NCBI GenBank assembly: GCA_000733355.1
Contig: JNVV01000068.1
Span: 1-64,000 of the forward strand
DNA length: 64,000 bases
Reading direction: 5' to 3'
Origin: Falciphora oryzae
Taxonomy: Eukaryota; Ascomycota; Sordariomycetes; Magnaporthales; Magnaporthaceae
The notes below the pieces were generated by a model. It searched no databases. It had not been told where the DNA came from and saw only the letters and a list, made by a program, of their open reading frames with translations. The first letter of the stretch is position 1; each line of letters opens with the position of its first letter. Both the position numbers and the translations under genes were made by a program. Positions 51,382 to 63,474 of the stretch are shown here, in pieces.

Positions 51382-53549
51382 GCAGGCCAACAGAGAAGCC
51401 CGCGTTATCAGAGGCCTGCGCATGACGGTTGTCGAATCGGAACAGGCCGCGGTCTCAACATTCGCTAGCAGAAGCGTATCAAGGGTCGCAGGTTCTATGA
51501 CAGTCTCTTCGCGCAGCTTCCAATCAATCCACAATGATCTTCACCAATCCCGTCGTCAAGCCGCCGTATCACGCTCACGCAGTCGCCCAGGCGGGCGGCA
51601 CCGATCTCTCCAAAGGAGGGCCTCAACCCCCAAGCCCGACCAATCCGCCGCAAGATCTACGCTCCGTTGACTAGGGCCCTGCTGCAACTTGTGGTTGGCT
51701 GTATCCTTCCGATTATCCGCATTTATTCCCCAAACGAGAGATAGAACGGAAGGTGGCCAGGCAAACGCCAGGGAGCAGTCCAAAGCCCGAACACCTAAAG
51801 GCCCCCTCGTATGGTTGCAGTGTCTCTGGCACTATCACATGTGACACGCAGACAACTAATCAGGGTCGAGTGATGGTGATGCCCAGCCTGCTTGTCCAAG
51901 GAATCTATTGGGCGGGGCAACGGGTGCTTGCTCAAGCGACTTCGCAACCCCACCCACTTGGGCTTCAACGCTCAGTTAAAACATCGCCCGCTGATTAGCC
52001 TTCATGAGGTCTATTGGGCATACCAGCCTGCCCGGCAAACCACCTGGCCAATGGCATGAGGCGACGCTATGTGGCCTGCCGTCCTGTTTGAAAGAAACTT
52101 CAGCCCTTTCGCCAAGGAGCTCGCAGCCGTCCGCCATGATTTGTCGGCATGGAGGAAATCAGAACCCATTTAGATTCGGGCTGTAAAGCAACCCAGAGCG
52201 GCTTCCTATCACATCAAGGGACTATGACAGCCCAACGAACCTGCTGATCAATGCCATGCACAAAAACTTGAAAGCCCAAGTAGGTCCTTGTGCTTTGGAG
52301 CTTGTCCTGGTCCGCAGATGTACTCCACCGAATAATTAACTCCTATGAACAACACTAACTCCGGCCCATCTTGCTACACGGACAATTATGTGTTCCCATA
52401 AGTATCAAGAACGATTATCTTAATGGAACCTCCGGGGCTTGGGGCAATGCAAGATGTTTATCTGTATTTATGTCCTGTGTATGATATCGGGCTTGGATGT
52501 ATCCCAGAAATCATAGAGACTTGTAAGATCTGATGGAATCAATTATCAACATATTTATATTGCAATCGAAGCACTAATAAGGTCAAACTGGCAATCTGAA
52601 GACCGAAGAGAAAGGTGAGGAGAGAACCACGTAGTTGATCTCCAAACCGAGTAAAACTTTGGCTACCTTCGGTCTTCTTCTAGAAAGGCTTATGGCCCTC
52701 GGTTCTAGCATGAACTGCTCCTGTCCTTAGCTAACTCGGCACCCAATGCAAGCACAGGAGCAGGCAAGCAAGCCATGGGAGAGCTTCATAAGTCCGCTTC
52801 TTGTTTATTCGACGTCGGAAGAGCCTCGGGGGCTGATAAAGCTTGGTGGTCTTATCGTCCTCACATGCCTCTGACCTGCCCTGGTTGATGTGGTGGCACT
52901 GTGGCATACTGGCTCTCCTATATTGAGCTAGGCAGGTCCGGTAGGAAGGTTTCGTGATGTCATTGAGGCTGACGATAATGCCGGGTTTGCAGGGAGTGAG
53001 AGCTCCTAGAGGTTGGGACAGTGTATTCTCCTGAGCGTGTGGAGAATGTGATACGAGGCCGCCCATCCGGAGTCACGGAATGTTGGGTATGGTTCCGTGA
53101 AACCTGCGCAGGATTGTTTTGGCTGACATTCTGGCGGATATCTCAGAGGAAGACTTGCGATGCTCGTTAAAAAAAAAAAAAAAAAAAAAAAACCCTAGTT
53201 TATACGTTATCTCCTAGACTGTCAATAAACGCCGCATTTTATCGGCGCGTGCGATCGCATCTTGGAGCATCAGATAAAGTTACTGCTGCTAAGAGGAACA
53301 CGCAGCCGCTGCGGATCTTCAGGCCACAGCGACAATGTGAGCTAAAACTGGACCGGGGACCCCAGTTCGGCGTTTAACGGCATTTAACCGCGCCCAAATG
53401 GTTCCGTGCTCTGCCTAATAAGGTCAATGGGAGCCAGTGGTGCTGTGTAAACATATTCCTCATCATTGATCGTGCCGTGCGCAGCAGCGAGCCACCGAGA
53501 TACTCTCAAATCTGCCCATTCCAAGGTGCCCTTCCTCGATCCATTCACA
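50245..53549. other. 3.3-kb gene-poor region with T27, A24 and a tRNA-like relic
   Basis: The largest gap in the window. It includes the ABC transporter promoter, a T27 run (51355-51381), a degenerate tRNA-Leu-like stretch just after it, an AT-richer zone at about 52300-52700 and an A24 run (53169-53192) followed by CCCTAG. No ORF has a recognisable product. The change in base composition suggests old repeat-derived DNA. Confidence 0.5.
51424..51506 (+). other. degenerate tRNA-Leu-like segment next to T27
   Basis: GACGGTTGTCGAATCGG...AGGC resembles the acceptor/D-arm of a class II tRNA (GACGGTTGTCCGAGTGG...AAGGC type). GCGGTCTCAACATTCGC could be an anticodon region (CAA), and AGCGTATCAAGGGTCGCAGGTTC resembles variable arm plus T-arm start. 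The T-loop (GGTTCTATGAC) and 3' acceptor are off consensus, so it is more likely a pseudogene or SINE head than a working tRNA. Confidence 0.35.
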
Positions 53550-54757
53550 ATGCCTGCCCAAAGCGATCTGTCCTTGGACTCGTCCAAGTTCCTCCCAGCG
53601 AATGCAACGGATGCTATGCGAGGGCTCGCCGAGGCCCTAAAGGACCGGTCGGCGCCGTGGCCTGCGGTCGTGCACCTCCCAGCAGCCACCGAGGTGGAGA
53701 TACCTTCTCGCGAAGATGGGCGGACGGTGCCGGTTCGAGTGCTGCGGCCCGACAATGGGAAGCCGAGCACAGGCATCTTCATGCACATTCACGGCGGAGG
53801 GTGGACGAGCTTCACCCATCAGGAGTGAGTAATGTGCATCCCGGTGAGGATTTGGAGGTACCTTCTACCAGGCTACAGGGCTATGGGGACCTTGCAGCGC
53901 ACTCTCTGTGCCCCGGCGGATTGATGGCTCGCGCGGGGCGAGAATGGCGCCAGGCTGAGCGGGGCAGAGCGGCCCGGCCACCGCAATGAACCAGTTGGAC
54001 TTATGTGATACAGTCAGCGCTAACCGAGCCTCACCGTACTCCCCCACTGGATAGCTTTGACGAGAGACTCCAAGCCTGGGCCAACGGTAGCCAAATGACT
54101 GTCATCTCGGTGGGATACCGCTTAGCCCCGGCCCATGTCTACCCGGCCGCGGTGCACGACTGCATCGACGTGGCAGAGTGCCTCACCAGCGACGCCGGCC
54201 AGCTGCAGTTCGGCGGAGAGGTCCTCAAGGCTATCGGGGGGGAGTCTGCAGGGGGCCACTTGGCGGCCCTGACCGGCCTACACCTGGCCAAGGTCAGGCC
54301 GCAGGACGCTGCGAAGCTGGCTGGTCTTGTGCTCTTTTACGGGTGTTACGACCTGAGCCTCAGCACGCCCTCAATGGTCACCAACATACCTGGTTCCACA
54401 GCACTAGTCGACCGGGATATCATGAAGGCCTGTGTTGAAGGTTTCCTGCCGCCGACCCTCGTGACGCCTGAGCAGAGGCGTGCGTCAGAGGTGTCGCCCC
54501 TGTACGACGACCTGCCGAGCGTAGCGGCCAAGGTGCCAGGTGGGAAGCTGCCGCCGGCGCTGTTCATCTGCGGGACTGCAGATCCGCTCCTCGACGATAC
54601 GATGTTGATGAGCTGGAAGTGGATGGTTACTGGCAGCGATGCGGTGGTCAGGATTTACCCTGGGGCGCCGCACGGATTCGATATGTTCACGAATGTCGTC
54701 AAGGAAGCGGGCGAGGCGTTGGAGACTGCGTATCAGTTCTTGTCGGAGCGAGTTTAG
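53550..54757 (+). CDS. alpha/beta hydrolase, HSL-type esterase/lipase, 2 exons
   Basis: Predicted carboxylesterase of the hormone-sensitive-lipase (abhydrolase_3) family, 325 residues, with no signal peptide and so probably intracellular. Exon 1 is 53550-53824 and exon 2 is 54055-54757; the 230-bp intron (GTGAGT...GATAG) is long for this genome but closes the frame as SFTHQ-DFDERL. Family motifs are MHIHGGGWTSF (HGGG oxyanion hole), ISVGYRLAPAHVYPA, GGESAGGHLAAL (nucleophile Ser in GESAG), ADPLLDD (acid) and APHGFDM (His). A complete triad is therefore present. The gene stands alone between gene-poor stretches; the substrate is unknown. Confidence 0.9.
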
Positions 54758-55907
54758 GGCGTTGTTGGCGGCGCTACGATGAAGTCTGGCTGGGGGATGG
54801 GCTCGGTCGCTGCATCGGTTGATCGTTGAATAGTGAACGAATGGTTGAGGAACCTATGAGCTTGTTTTACGCTACCCGACCGGTGAAGCGGGAGACGCGG
54901 CCCTAAAGTGCACTCGAGGCCGAGTGACATCAAGCACGAGGTTGTTGGGTGTTGAAATGTCGCTCGCCTTGGGCCTCAACCATTGATGTTAGCGCTCGCC
55001 TAGTGATGCCCTCAAACTGGAGCAAGGAAAAGCTTCTAGGGAGCCGGGCGAAGGTGAACATCGGCGAAGCGGGGAAACATGCACAAGTCTTGAGTGTCGA
55101 GAATCCTAGATTGCGCTGGCCTCCATGTTTACGCCCGACGCGGGTAAAGGAAGGTCAGGTCGTAATTTGAATGGAGTGTTTTAAGTTGCCCGGCTTCTGT
55201 GTGATGGCATACATAGGATCTGGGGCGTCGCCACATTTAAGTATGTGGGCTGCTCTATCACTTCAACCACCGCGATTTTCCTCCTCATGCATCAAATCAA
55301 TCCTTCGCGGCTGTGAATGCCCGGGGTGCTTGGCTGCCCTTCAGGCAGCAGTCGGGCGTGTGGAACCAAGCTCTTCATTGTCACGTGGCGTCTGGTTGAT
55401 CTGTGGCAACGTTGTGAACGAATAGGTTTACGCCTTCGCTCGACAGACATCCCTCGTCCCGGGTGCGCAAATATCGTCGGCCAGCGGATCGACCAAGCTC
55501 TAAGAGGTACGCTGCCCTCTCAGGGATTCCAGGGCTCGCTCCCGCCCGTCACTGGTTCTGTGCTGACACGCAAGCCCTAGCCAGCCAGCCCAGTCTCGCA
55601 GCGCGCTTGAGGACGGCCCCGCCGCGCGTTCGCAAAGTTTGCAGGCAGCAAGGAGACCATCCACTGGGCTATCTCGAGCTGAGAATTCACGCGTCAGCTG
55701 GGCCGGGGCCTGGCATTCAATAACCTGTGCAGCCCAGGGCCAACATAAACGTGTAGAGAGCGCTCTATGCGGGGAGGAGGGAGGGATCCTCTGGGTTTGA
55801 CCGCTGTCAGGCCTGCCCCGCTGCTTCCGACCGCACTGATTCATCAGGGGTCCCTTGGTCAGCCCCAAAACGACAAGCGGAAGCAGGGAAACGACACACC
55901 AAGCATC
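54758..55907. other. intergenic region before the giant STAND-ankyrin gene
   Basis: This 1.15-kb stretch is between two plus-strand genes. Short ORFs lack domains. The frame of the following gene is open upstream to an ATG at 55767. Confidence 0.45.
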
Positions 55908-58900
55908 ATGATGGCCTCCATGGCCGCCTCCGCCCCCTCGCGGCTTGAAAAGCTCGGAGAAGAGGGCGCCAATGTCTACGTGCTGCTGGCGCGAGCCAGC
56001 AAAGGCAGCCACATGCCCCTGGCTCCCGACTCGCAGGCGCTGCAGGATAGCCTCTTGAGCATGTGTGCCGCCCTCAGCGCTCTATCCATTCATCTACGCA
56101 CCCTCGACGACCCGGAACAAGAGGAGCCCCCGCCGCAGGGCCCCTATGATCTTGGGCGTCTGGTGGCCTGCGAAACCGCCCTATCTGAGCTGGCTCGGGC
56201 TCTGGGGACCAGGACATCCACCGCACTCGACTCGGACCACGTCACGCGCGCTCATTGGGTCGTCGGAAATACGTTGGCCAATCTTCGGATCGCTCTCCCA
56301 CTGGACCGCTATTCGCTCGTCCTCGGCGTCCTTTCGGGGAGGCCTCAGGCTCCACCCGCCCGGCGCGCCTCGGCAATCACGTTTTCTGTCTTCATCACGA
56401 TACGCATCCAGGAGAAGTCAAGGCCTGGGCATCGAATTCTCGACGCCCTATGCGGCACGGACCACAGCACTGCCAGGGCTTTGGATCTCCTCGACGCAAA
56501 ATGTCCTGGCACGGCCGACTGGATTTTCACCTCCCACAGCGGCATGAAAGATTGGATGCAGGGGAGCCATCCACTTCTACACCTCTCCGGATCCCCAGGA
56601 TGTGGCAAGTCCGTTATTGCGGCGAACATCGTCAACCAGCTGGCCCAGAAGGCCACGACTCCAACCTCGTCCCTCTGCTACTTCTTTGTCGACCCCCGCA
56701 TATCATGCAGCCCGACGACCATTCTGAGTACTCTATTGGCGCAGATCATGGCCCAAAGTCTGGAAGCTTACTCGGCGGCGGAGGCGCTCCTCGCGATTCC
56801 AGAAGAGGAGAGCGGCAGTCAGACCACGAGAGCACTGCAGTTTCACAAAAACCCATTAGACGGTGGCACCGTTCACTGGGTGAATTACAAGGATTCTCAA
56901 GTTCTCGCGAAGGTCTTGAGAGCTGCCATGCAATCGTTCTCTCGAAACTATGTCGTCATCGATGGAATCGACCATCTTCCCCCTGAGGGCTCGGACGAGC
57001 TCTTCCAACTACTCGGCACCCTTGATTGGAGGCGCACACAGATCCTAATCATGAGCCGCCCCATTGAGTTGAAAAGGATCAACAGCCAGGATCAGGTCGC
57101 CCAGGAAGGGGAATACAGCTGCTGCCCCATCTCGGCCTCGCCTGACGACCTACGAATATTCATCAAGAGGGCCACAGACACACTGGCGCCGCAGCTGCCG
57201 CCGGGAGAGGCTTTACCAGAGCCGTTGCGTCCCGAGTTCTTGGAGGCAACAGCTGATTCTCTGGCCGAAAGTCGAAAGTATGTCGTGCCCCTAACCTACT
57301 CCATAGATTTCACAGCGCCTGACTTGGTGCTGATGGCCATTCTTTTCCAGCTTTCAATACGTTCAATATCAGCTTTGGTATATTCAAATTCAGGGTCCAA
57401 CCGATGGCAAACCCCCCGCCAGCTTGCCACTTCCCCAAGGCGATTCCTGGGACTTGACCTATGCAGCAATGATCGACGCAATCGTCGAGCGTGAGAGCAA
57501 ATTCAAGGGGCAGGATACTAAGTCCTCCGAATCTGACATCTTCAAAGTTCGTTCCGTTTTCGGAAACGCCCTTTCTTGGCTACTATTGTCTGTGCACACG
57601 AGACCAGGCCACTTCTCGGGATTCGCATTTTCAAAGAGGAGCTTTTTTGAGGCCTTGTCACTCGCCTTGATACCCGATGCCGAATCGTTGAAGGAACTGG
57701 AGCCAGCAAGCGATCTTGAGGCTCGCTTTGGCTTCTATTTCGATGCCTTGGTGGATGAGAGGACAACAACTGTTCCCCTGGGGCTGGCTGGCCTGGGGAC
57801 TACCAAGACATCTGCACCAGTCACCCAATACTCCTACCGCCACTGGACCTTGGTCGAGTATCTGATGACTCTCCGGAACGGGGATGTGCTGGATATGAAT
57901 TTGGAAAAAGCCAGCACTTCACTCGCGCTCACGGCCCTTCGATTTGTGAACTTCACGGAATTCAAACCGATTATTGGGGAGGTCAAGCTGCTACAGAAAC
58001 GAGCATACGAGCGGCATATTCACCATCCCTTCTACAGTCTGGCTGCAGGATGGCTACCTGAGATGCTGAAGACAGCCGACAGGGCCCATCTAACGCCTCG
58101 CATCCTAGACTTGTTCGACCCCACGGGCCGAGGCAGTTCCATCACATTCTTCCTCGAATATTTCAACTATCACTTCCCATGGGTGTACGAACTTACGAGC
58201 CCGTCTCACACGTCAAGTGCTCTGGTGGAGCTAGTGGAAGAGCTGGCAACTGGTCGTCTAAGCGCATTTCACATCGCCGTGTCTCTCGGTCTTCCAGATG
58301 TTTGCCGTGGCATCACAACGACCTGGAGCAAGTCTGATATACTAGCTCTCGTCAACACAAATACCGCCTATGGGTCTCCCTTAGCCCTCGCCCTTCTGGG
58401 GCCAAGAGCTTTTGCCATCAGCGATTCTGAAACGTGGCGGGACTTTTTCGTGCCATTGAGGCAAGGACAAACATCCGTCTCCAGCATAGATGTCCGAGGG
58501 ACTGTCGTCTATCTATTGGGACTAAGTACCAGCTGCTCAAGCAAGTTCCCCTCTCGCGCAGGAGAAGGTCTCTCGTCCCTAGGGGCAAGTGCACTAATGC
58601 GATGCGCCTTCCTGAATGACGCGGACACGTTCATCTACCTGATGAACAAAAAGTCCCGGCCGCCAGTGAATCTGGATTCGATCTTCATACAGGTTCTCGA
58701 CAACATGTTCTTTCCCGATCTTGGTAATTTCGCCACGCCGGCGGTGCTGCATAACACATTGGCTCGGTATCAGCTGCGGGCCTTGTCGTCAGATGCGCGA
58801 GTATTTCTCGAAAGGATCTGCGAGTACTTGATGGACAGACATATAGGCCTTGTGCTTGACCCGCCGGAACCTCAGGGAGATTCTGAGGAAGAGGATTCAG

Positions 58901-61900
58901 ACTCGCTGCTGACTGCTGCGTGGAACTGCGCCTTCAGGTACGGGCTGGCGTGTGCAAAATTCCCCCAGGTACCCGGGGATCCCGAAGCTGCTCGTCGACC
59001 TATCAGCTGCAGCGATCAGCAGTACTCCAAGCTGCGAGAGAGGAATCTGCGGGAATTCCAGCCGTATCAGATGCTCCGCCTTATGCAGGACCCGCGCTGG
59101 GATGTGAACCAACCGTTGGAGAACCAAGGCTCGGAGACGCAGGATGAAAACGCCGGGCAGACTGCTCTCCATGTTACGGTGGAAAACGAGGGAGAAATTG
59201 CACACACGTTGGCCAAGATCCTGATCCGGTCTGGAGCCAGTGTTCATGCAAAGGACGCCCGTGGGAGAACTCCTCTGCATGTGGCTGAAGATAAAAGCAT
59301 GCTGAAACTGCTTCTCGATAACGGAGCGGAATCGCAAGCCCAGGACTCTGATGGCCGAACAGTCTGGCACGTCGCCGCGGCAAATAACGATGCCAGGACG
59401 CTTTTGGAGCTTGTCAAGTGGCAGTGAGTTTTGAGAGTGGACAATAATGATGGCTTTATCTGTCGACTGCTAACCCGGGACCCCAACCAATAGCCGCCCG
59501 GAAATGGAGATGCTGGTAGAAGCCTTACGTTGCGTGACGAAGCAGGGACGCACGCCTCTGGCCGAGGCGATCGCCTTCTTTCACGAGCGGCCCCGATGGA
59601 CCAACGTCCAGTCCCCCGAGCTAGTGGAGCCCGTCGCCGCGGACGTGCTGCTGCCGCTCTGCAAGGACGACCCCTTGACCTTCCAGAGCGACATCCCGCT
59701 CGTCCACCTCGCCGCCGAGTGGGGCCGCGAGAACCTCCTTACGGCCCTCGACGAGGCCGGGGCGGTCGAGCGCGGCGTGCTGACTGCCGGGAACGAAACG
59801 CCGTTCCACTTTCTCAACGTGGGGGCACCCCAGTCCTTCATCGAAACGCTGGGCCGCGTATACGGGACAGAGTTGCTGGCTGAGCCGTCATCAACTGGCA
59901 AATACGCTGTGGAGGCGTTTATGGATAGGCTCGCCGAGGCGGCCCCTCCGAGCAGCAATACTTCCAATCCACGGTCCCAGGCGGCTGAGCAGCAGCAAGT
60001 CGATCCTGCCGTGTTCCAGACCCTCCTTGTGCCGTCTGTCGTCCAGTCCAAGGACAAGAAAGGCAGGACGTTCTGGGAGAGATTCTGCTACAAAACAATT
60101 GCAGTCTGTATGTTGCCCCTTACTCTCTTCCCCATCCGTGAACGTACAAGAGCCCTAGACTTCCATCAACACCCGATGTATCACAGACTCGACTTTTGTT
60201 TCTAGCCGGTCGATATGCGATGCTAATGGATGCGACGGGGTTAAGATTGTCACAAATTCCGCGAGGCACAAAGCGTGGCAGTCGATGCCATCTTTCGGTT
60301 CAGCGAGGCATCGAACATCACGGACGCCATCAAGTTCCACGAAAACCAAACATCGATGGCGGCCTTCCTTCCACTGGTCAAAGCCGTGTGGACAACGTCC
60401 AAATTTATCCCATCATGGTTTTCGGTTCCCTGCGTGGCCGTGCTTTTGAAGACGGCGAGCCTCGGCGCAGCTGGGACCGACGAAAGCGTCATCTTAACGC
60501 TGAAGTGGGCTATCTCGAGCGGCAAATCGAGGCTCATGGAGCTCCTCCTAGAACGGGGAGCGAGCGTACATGCGCCAGCCAGGGGTCACTCCGTTCTGGA
60601 GGAGTTCCACAGATACGACATGACCATGTTCCAAGTAGTTCTGCAGCACGCCGAAAAAACCAAGCTCAACACGCTGAATCACCACGGCAGAGCGCCGATC
60701 CACAACCTGGTTAGCGATAATGAGCCGAGCGACAGGAGGGGCGGCGGGACCACAGGTCGCTCGGCCAAGATCGCCGCCCTCGTGAACGCGGGTGCAAGCG
60801 TCGACCTACTGACTGATGACCGGATGAGCCCCGTTATCCTTGCTGCAATGAAGAGCAACCAAGATAGCGCCATGGCTTTGCTGGAACTGGGCGCCGACAC
60901 ATCGATAAGGCTTCCCGATGGTCTCGACATCTCCCTTGCCGCTGCCTCTCGAGGATGCGTACTGATTCTCCGCAAGCTGATGAACCTAAAGTTCCCGGCC
61001 CGCGACTGGTTCAGGAGGTTTTCCATTACCGTGTCGCTTGCCAAGGAAGCCTGGAAGAAGCGCATCTACCAGGGCTGCCACGCCCTTCACATTGCGGCCC
61101 TCAACTGCCAGGTTGGGTCTCTGCGCTTCTACCTGGAAGAGAAGCTGATCCCGGTCGGGGACCCGTGTTTCGACCACAAGATGACGGCGCTGCACTTCGC
61201 GGCTATAGGCGGCGCCAGCGACGCGATCCGCTATCTGGTCGCGCAGGGAGCCGACATCAACGCCCCCGACGTCACCGGGCTCACGCCCTTGCACATCGGC
61301 GTCCAGGCCAGGCACCCAGACTCAGTCAGGACCCTCCTCCAGCTCGGCGCCAACAAGACCCTCCGCGATCGCGAGGGGAGGACGCCGCTGCTTTTGGCGA
61401 TCCAATGGAACGTGCACCTGTGCTATAATCTGCTCAAAGAGCAGGATCCACAAGACAAGACGACCGTGGACTCCAAACAGTCAACGGAGGGCCAAACCAG
61501 CTCCTCGGCCAGTGCAGTCCTGCCAGTGGTGCGGACAGTCAAGGCCATGAGGCAGATGGCCGAGGCGCTGGAAAACTCGGTCATGATGGGGGACCTGAAC
61601 GCATTGTCATTCGTGCTCCAAGACGGCTGCCCCGTGGACGCGACGATGCCTTCGTGTGGAGAGTGCAGCGCGCTGGGGCTGGCGGTGTGGGCGGCAAAAT
61701 ACCCCGTCGTCAAGTTGCTGCTGGACAAGGGAGCCAGGCGCTTCACCTCCCGCTGCCAAAAGCACAGCTTCCTCGGGGTCAGCGCTCTGTTCGAGGCCGC
61801 AGTTCTCCGGCCGCAGGCGCCGCACTGCCTCAAGCTTATACTGGACACGGCGCTCAGGGACGGGACTAACTGGCTCAACTCGCACTTTACGCCGCTGCAC

Positions 61901-63214
61901 ATCGCCGTCCAGCAGAGCAATCTGGCTAGCGTGACCATCGTTTTGAAGCATATTGCAGCGAACGCTGCTGCATACCAGTAAGTGGCTCATCCATGGGTGA
62001 AGGTTGGAGGCAGGGATACTGATATACTGACCGCCCGCGTGATTTGTTTTGTAGTAAATGGCATGTTGCCTTCCCTTCAGGCCCAAGCAAGGCAACGACC
62101 GTCGCCTCGGGCACCAGCCAGACAAGGCCAGCACCACGAATCGACCCTGTGGTGCGGGAAATTGTGAATCGCCAGGTGACTTTACTATTCGCCGACGACG
62201 AGTACCACATGGAGCCCACGACGGCGCTGCACATGGCGATCATGAGCGAATCCATCGATATAGCGCGCGTGCTCGTCGAGCGAGGCGGTGCCGATGTGGA
62301 TGGGGTCGATTGGGAGCTCTCGACGCCGCTGCACCGGGCCGTCAACAACGGGTTCGATGCCGGCATCGACTTTCTCGTGACGAAGGGCGCCTCGACAAAC
62401 ATGCGCGACCGCGACGGCTACACGCCCCTCATGCGGGCCGCGCGCGCCGGCAGAGTCGACCTGTGCCAGCTGCTGATCACCAAGGGCGGCGCCGACTCTG
62501 CGGCCCGCGACCTCGACGGCATGTCGCTGCTGAGCTGCTGCGCCGAGAAGAGCTCCTCGCCGGCCCTGTTCGACTATCTCTCGGGGCCCGAGGTCGGGCT
62601 GGACGCCTACGCGCGCGACAAGACCACCTACAGCCCGCTGCACGACGCCATCCTCAACTCGGGCATGATGGCCTACGTCTTCTCCGGGCGGTGGGACCTC
62701 GAGCGCGTCGCCCGCGGCGCGGACCTACTCAAGGGCTTCTTCACCCTCGTCGTCGACGGCGGCGACGGCCGCTCCCTCCTGCCCCGGCTCCGACACCGCT
62801 GGCCGCACGCCGAGTGGCCCCGCTACGTCAACGCCTGCCCGCCCCGCTACCTCAGCCCGCTGTGCCTGGCCGCCGTCAAGGAGCTCCTCTGGGAGCTCGA
62901 CTGGCTGCTGCACCGCGGCGGCGCCGACCCGGAGCTCGAGGGGTCCGCCGAGGGCACGCCGCTCATGGCTGCGTGCGCGCACGGGCGCGCCGAGGCCGTC
63001 AAGATACTAGTACGGAAAGGCGCCCGCGTAGCATACGTCAAGCGCTTGTCGGGTCCGGAGGGGGCGACTGGTGAGGATGTGGTAGTCGTCCAGAACGCGC
63101 TCGAGCACGCCAGGGCGTTCCCGGACATTGTGCGGTGGCTGCTCGTCGGGCGGTACACGGACCAGGGCAAGATTTCGGACCGTCCGCACGATGCTGCTGC
63201 TGCTGATGCCGCTA

Positions 63215-63245
<31 letters not shown>

Positions 63246-63474
63246 GGCTGCTGCCAAATTCCCCGGCAGATCTGACAAGACTTGGCCGCCGGGGGGCAAG
63301 GACGGCTCTGCGGGTATCGGTCGGGTGCTGCAGGTGCGGTACGTGCTGACAGGGACGAATCGCGAGTACGGCCGCGTGCGTCGAGAGTCGCTGCGAACGT
63401 ACCTGCTGCGCACAGCGGAGGTCAAGCTTTCTCTCCGGGGCAAGGTCGTTGTTCCGTTCGCGGGCCCTGGTTAA
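55908..63474 (+). CDS. giant P-loop NTPase-ankyrin protein (STAND type), 5 exons
   Basis: An intact protein of 2402 residues. Exons: 55908-57277, 57351-59423, 59494-60107, 60246-61977, 62055-63474; all four introns have GT/AG ends and keep frame. Residues 1-200 form an alpha-helical N-terminal region of unknown type. Walker A LSGSPGCGKS is at 228-235 and a Walker-B-like NYVVIDGIDHL at about 347-357, followed by a DWRRTQILIMSRPIEL sensor-like stretch, the NACHT/nephrocystin-3-like layout. The remaining ~1800 residues hold a long linker and many ankyrin repeats (GRTPLHVAEDKSMLKLLLDN, MTALHFAAIGGASDAIRYL, TGLTPLHIGVQ, GYTPLMRAARAGRVDLCQLL). A poly-Ala run near the C-terminus comes from a GCT repeat. 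I preferred the ATG at 55908; ATG 55767 is in frame. Role by family: signalling or heterokaryon-recognition NTPase, not shown here. A small missed intron near residues 155-170 is possible. Confidence 0.88.
63191..63257 (+). repeat. GCT trinucleotide repeat encoding poly-Ala
   Basis: Runs of GCT with a few GCG/GCC/GAT/AAT interruptions encode an alanine tract of about 19 residues within 22 codons near the C-terminus of the giant protein. It is likely length-polymorphic between strains. Confidence 0.85.

Noticed and set aside
53169..53200. A24 followed by CCCTAG
   Set aside because: A single partial unit only; similarity to the 14.4-kb site is too short to call a shared element by eye.
62058..63074. 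339-codon ORF overlapping the last exon of the giant gene
   Set aside because: Arg-rich shadow frame; the ankyrin frame is clear and splices in phase.
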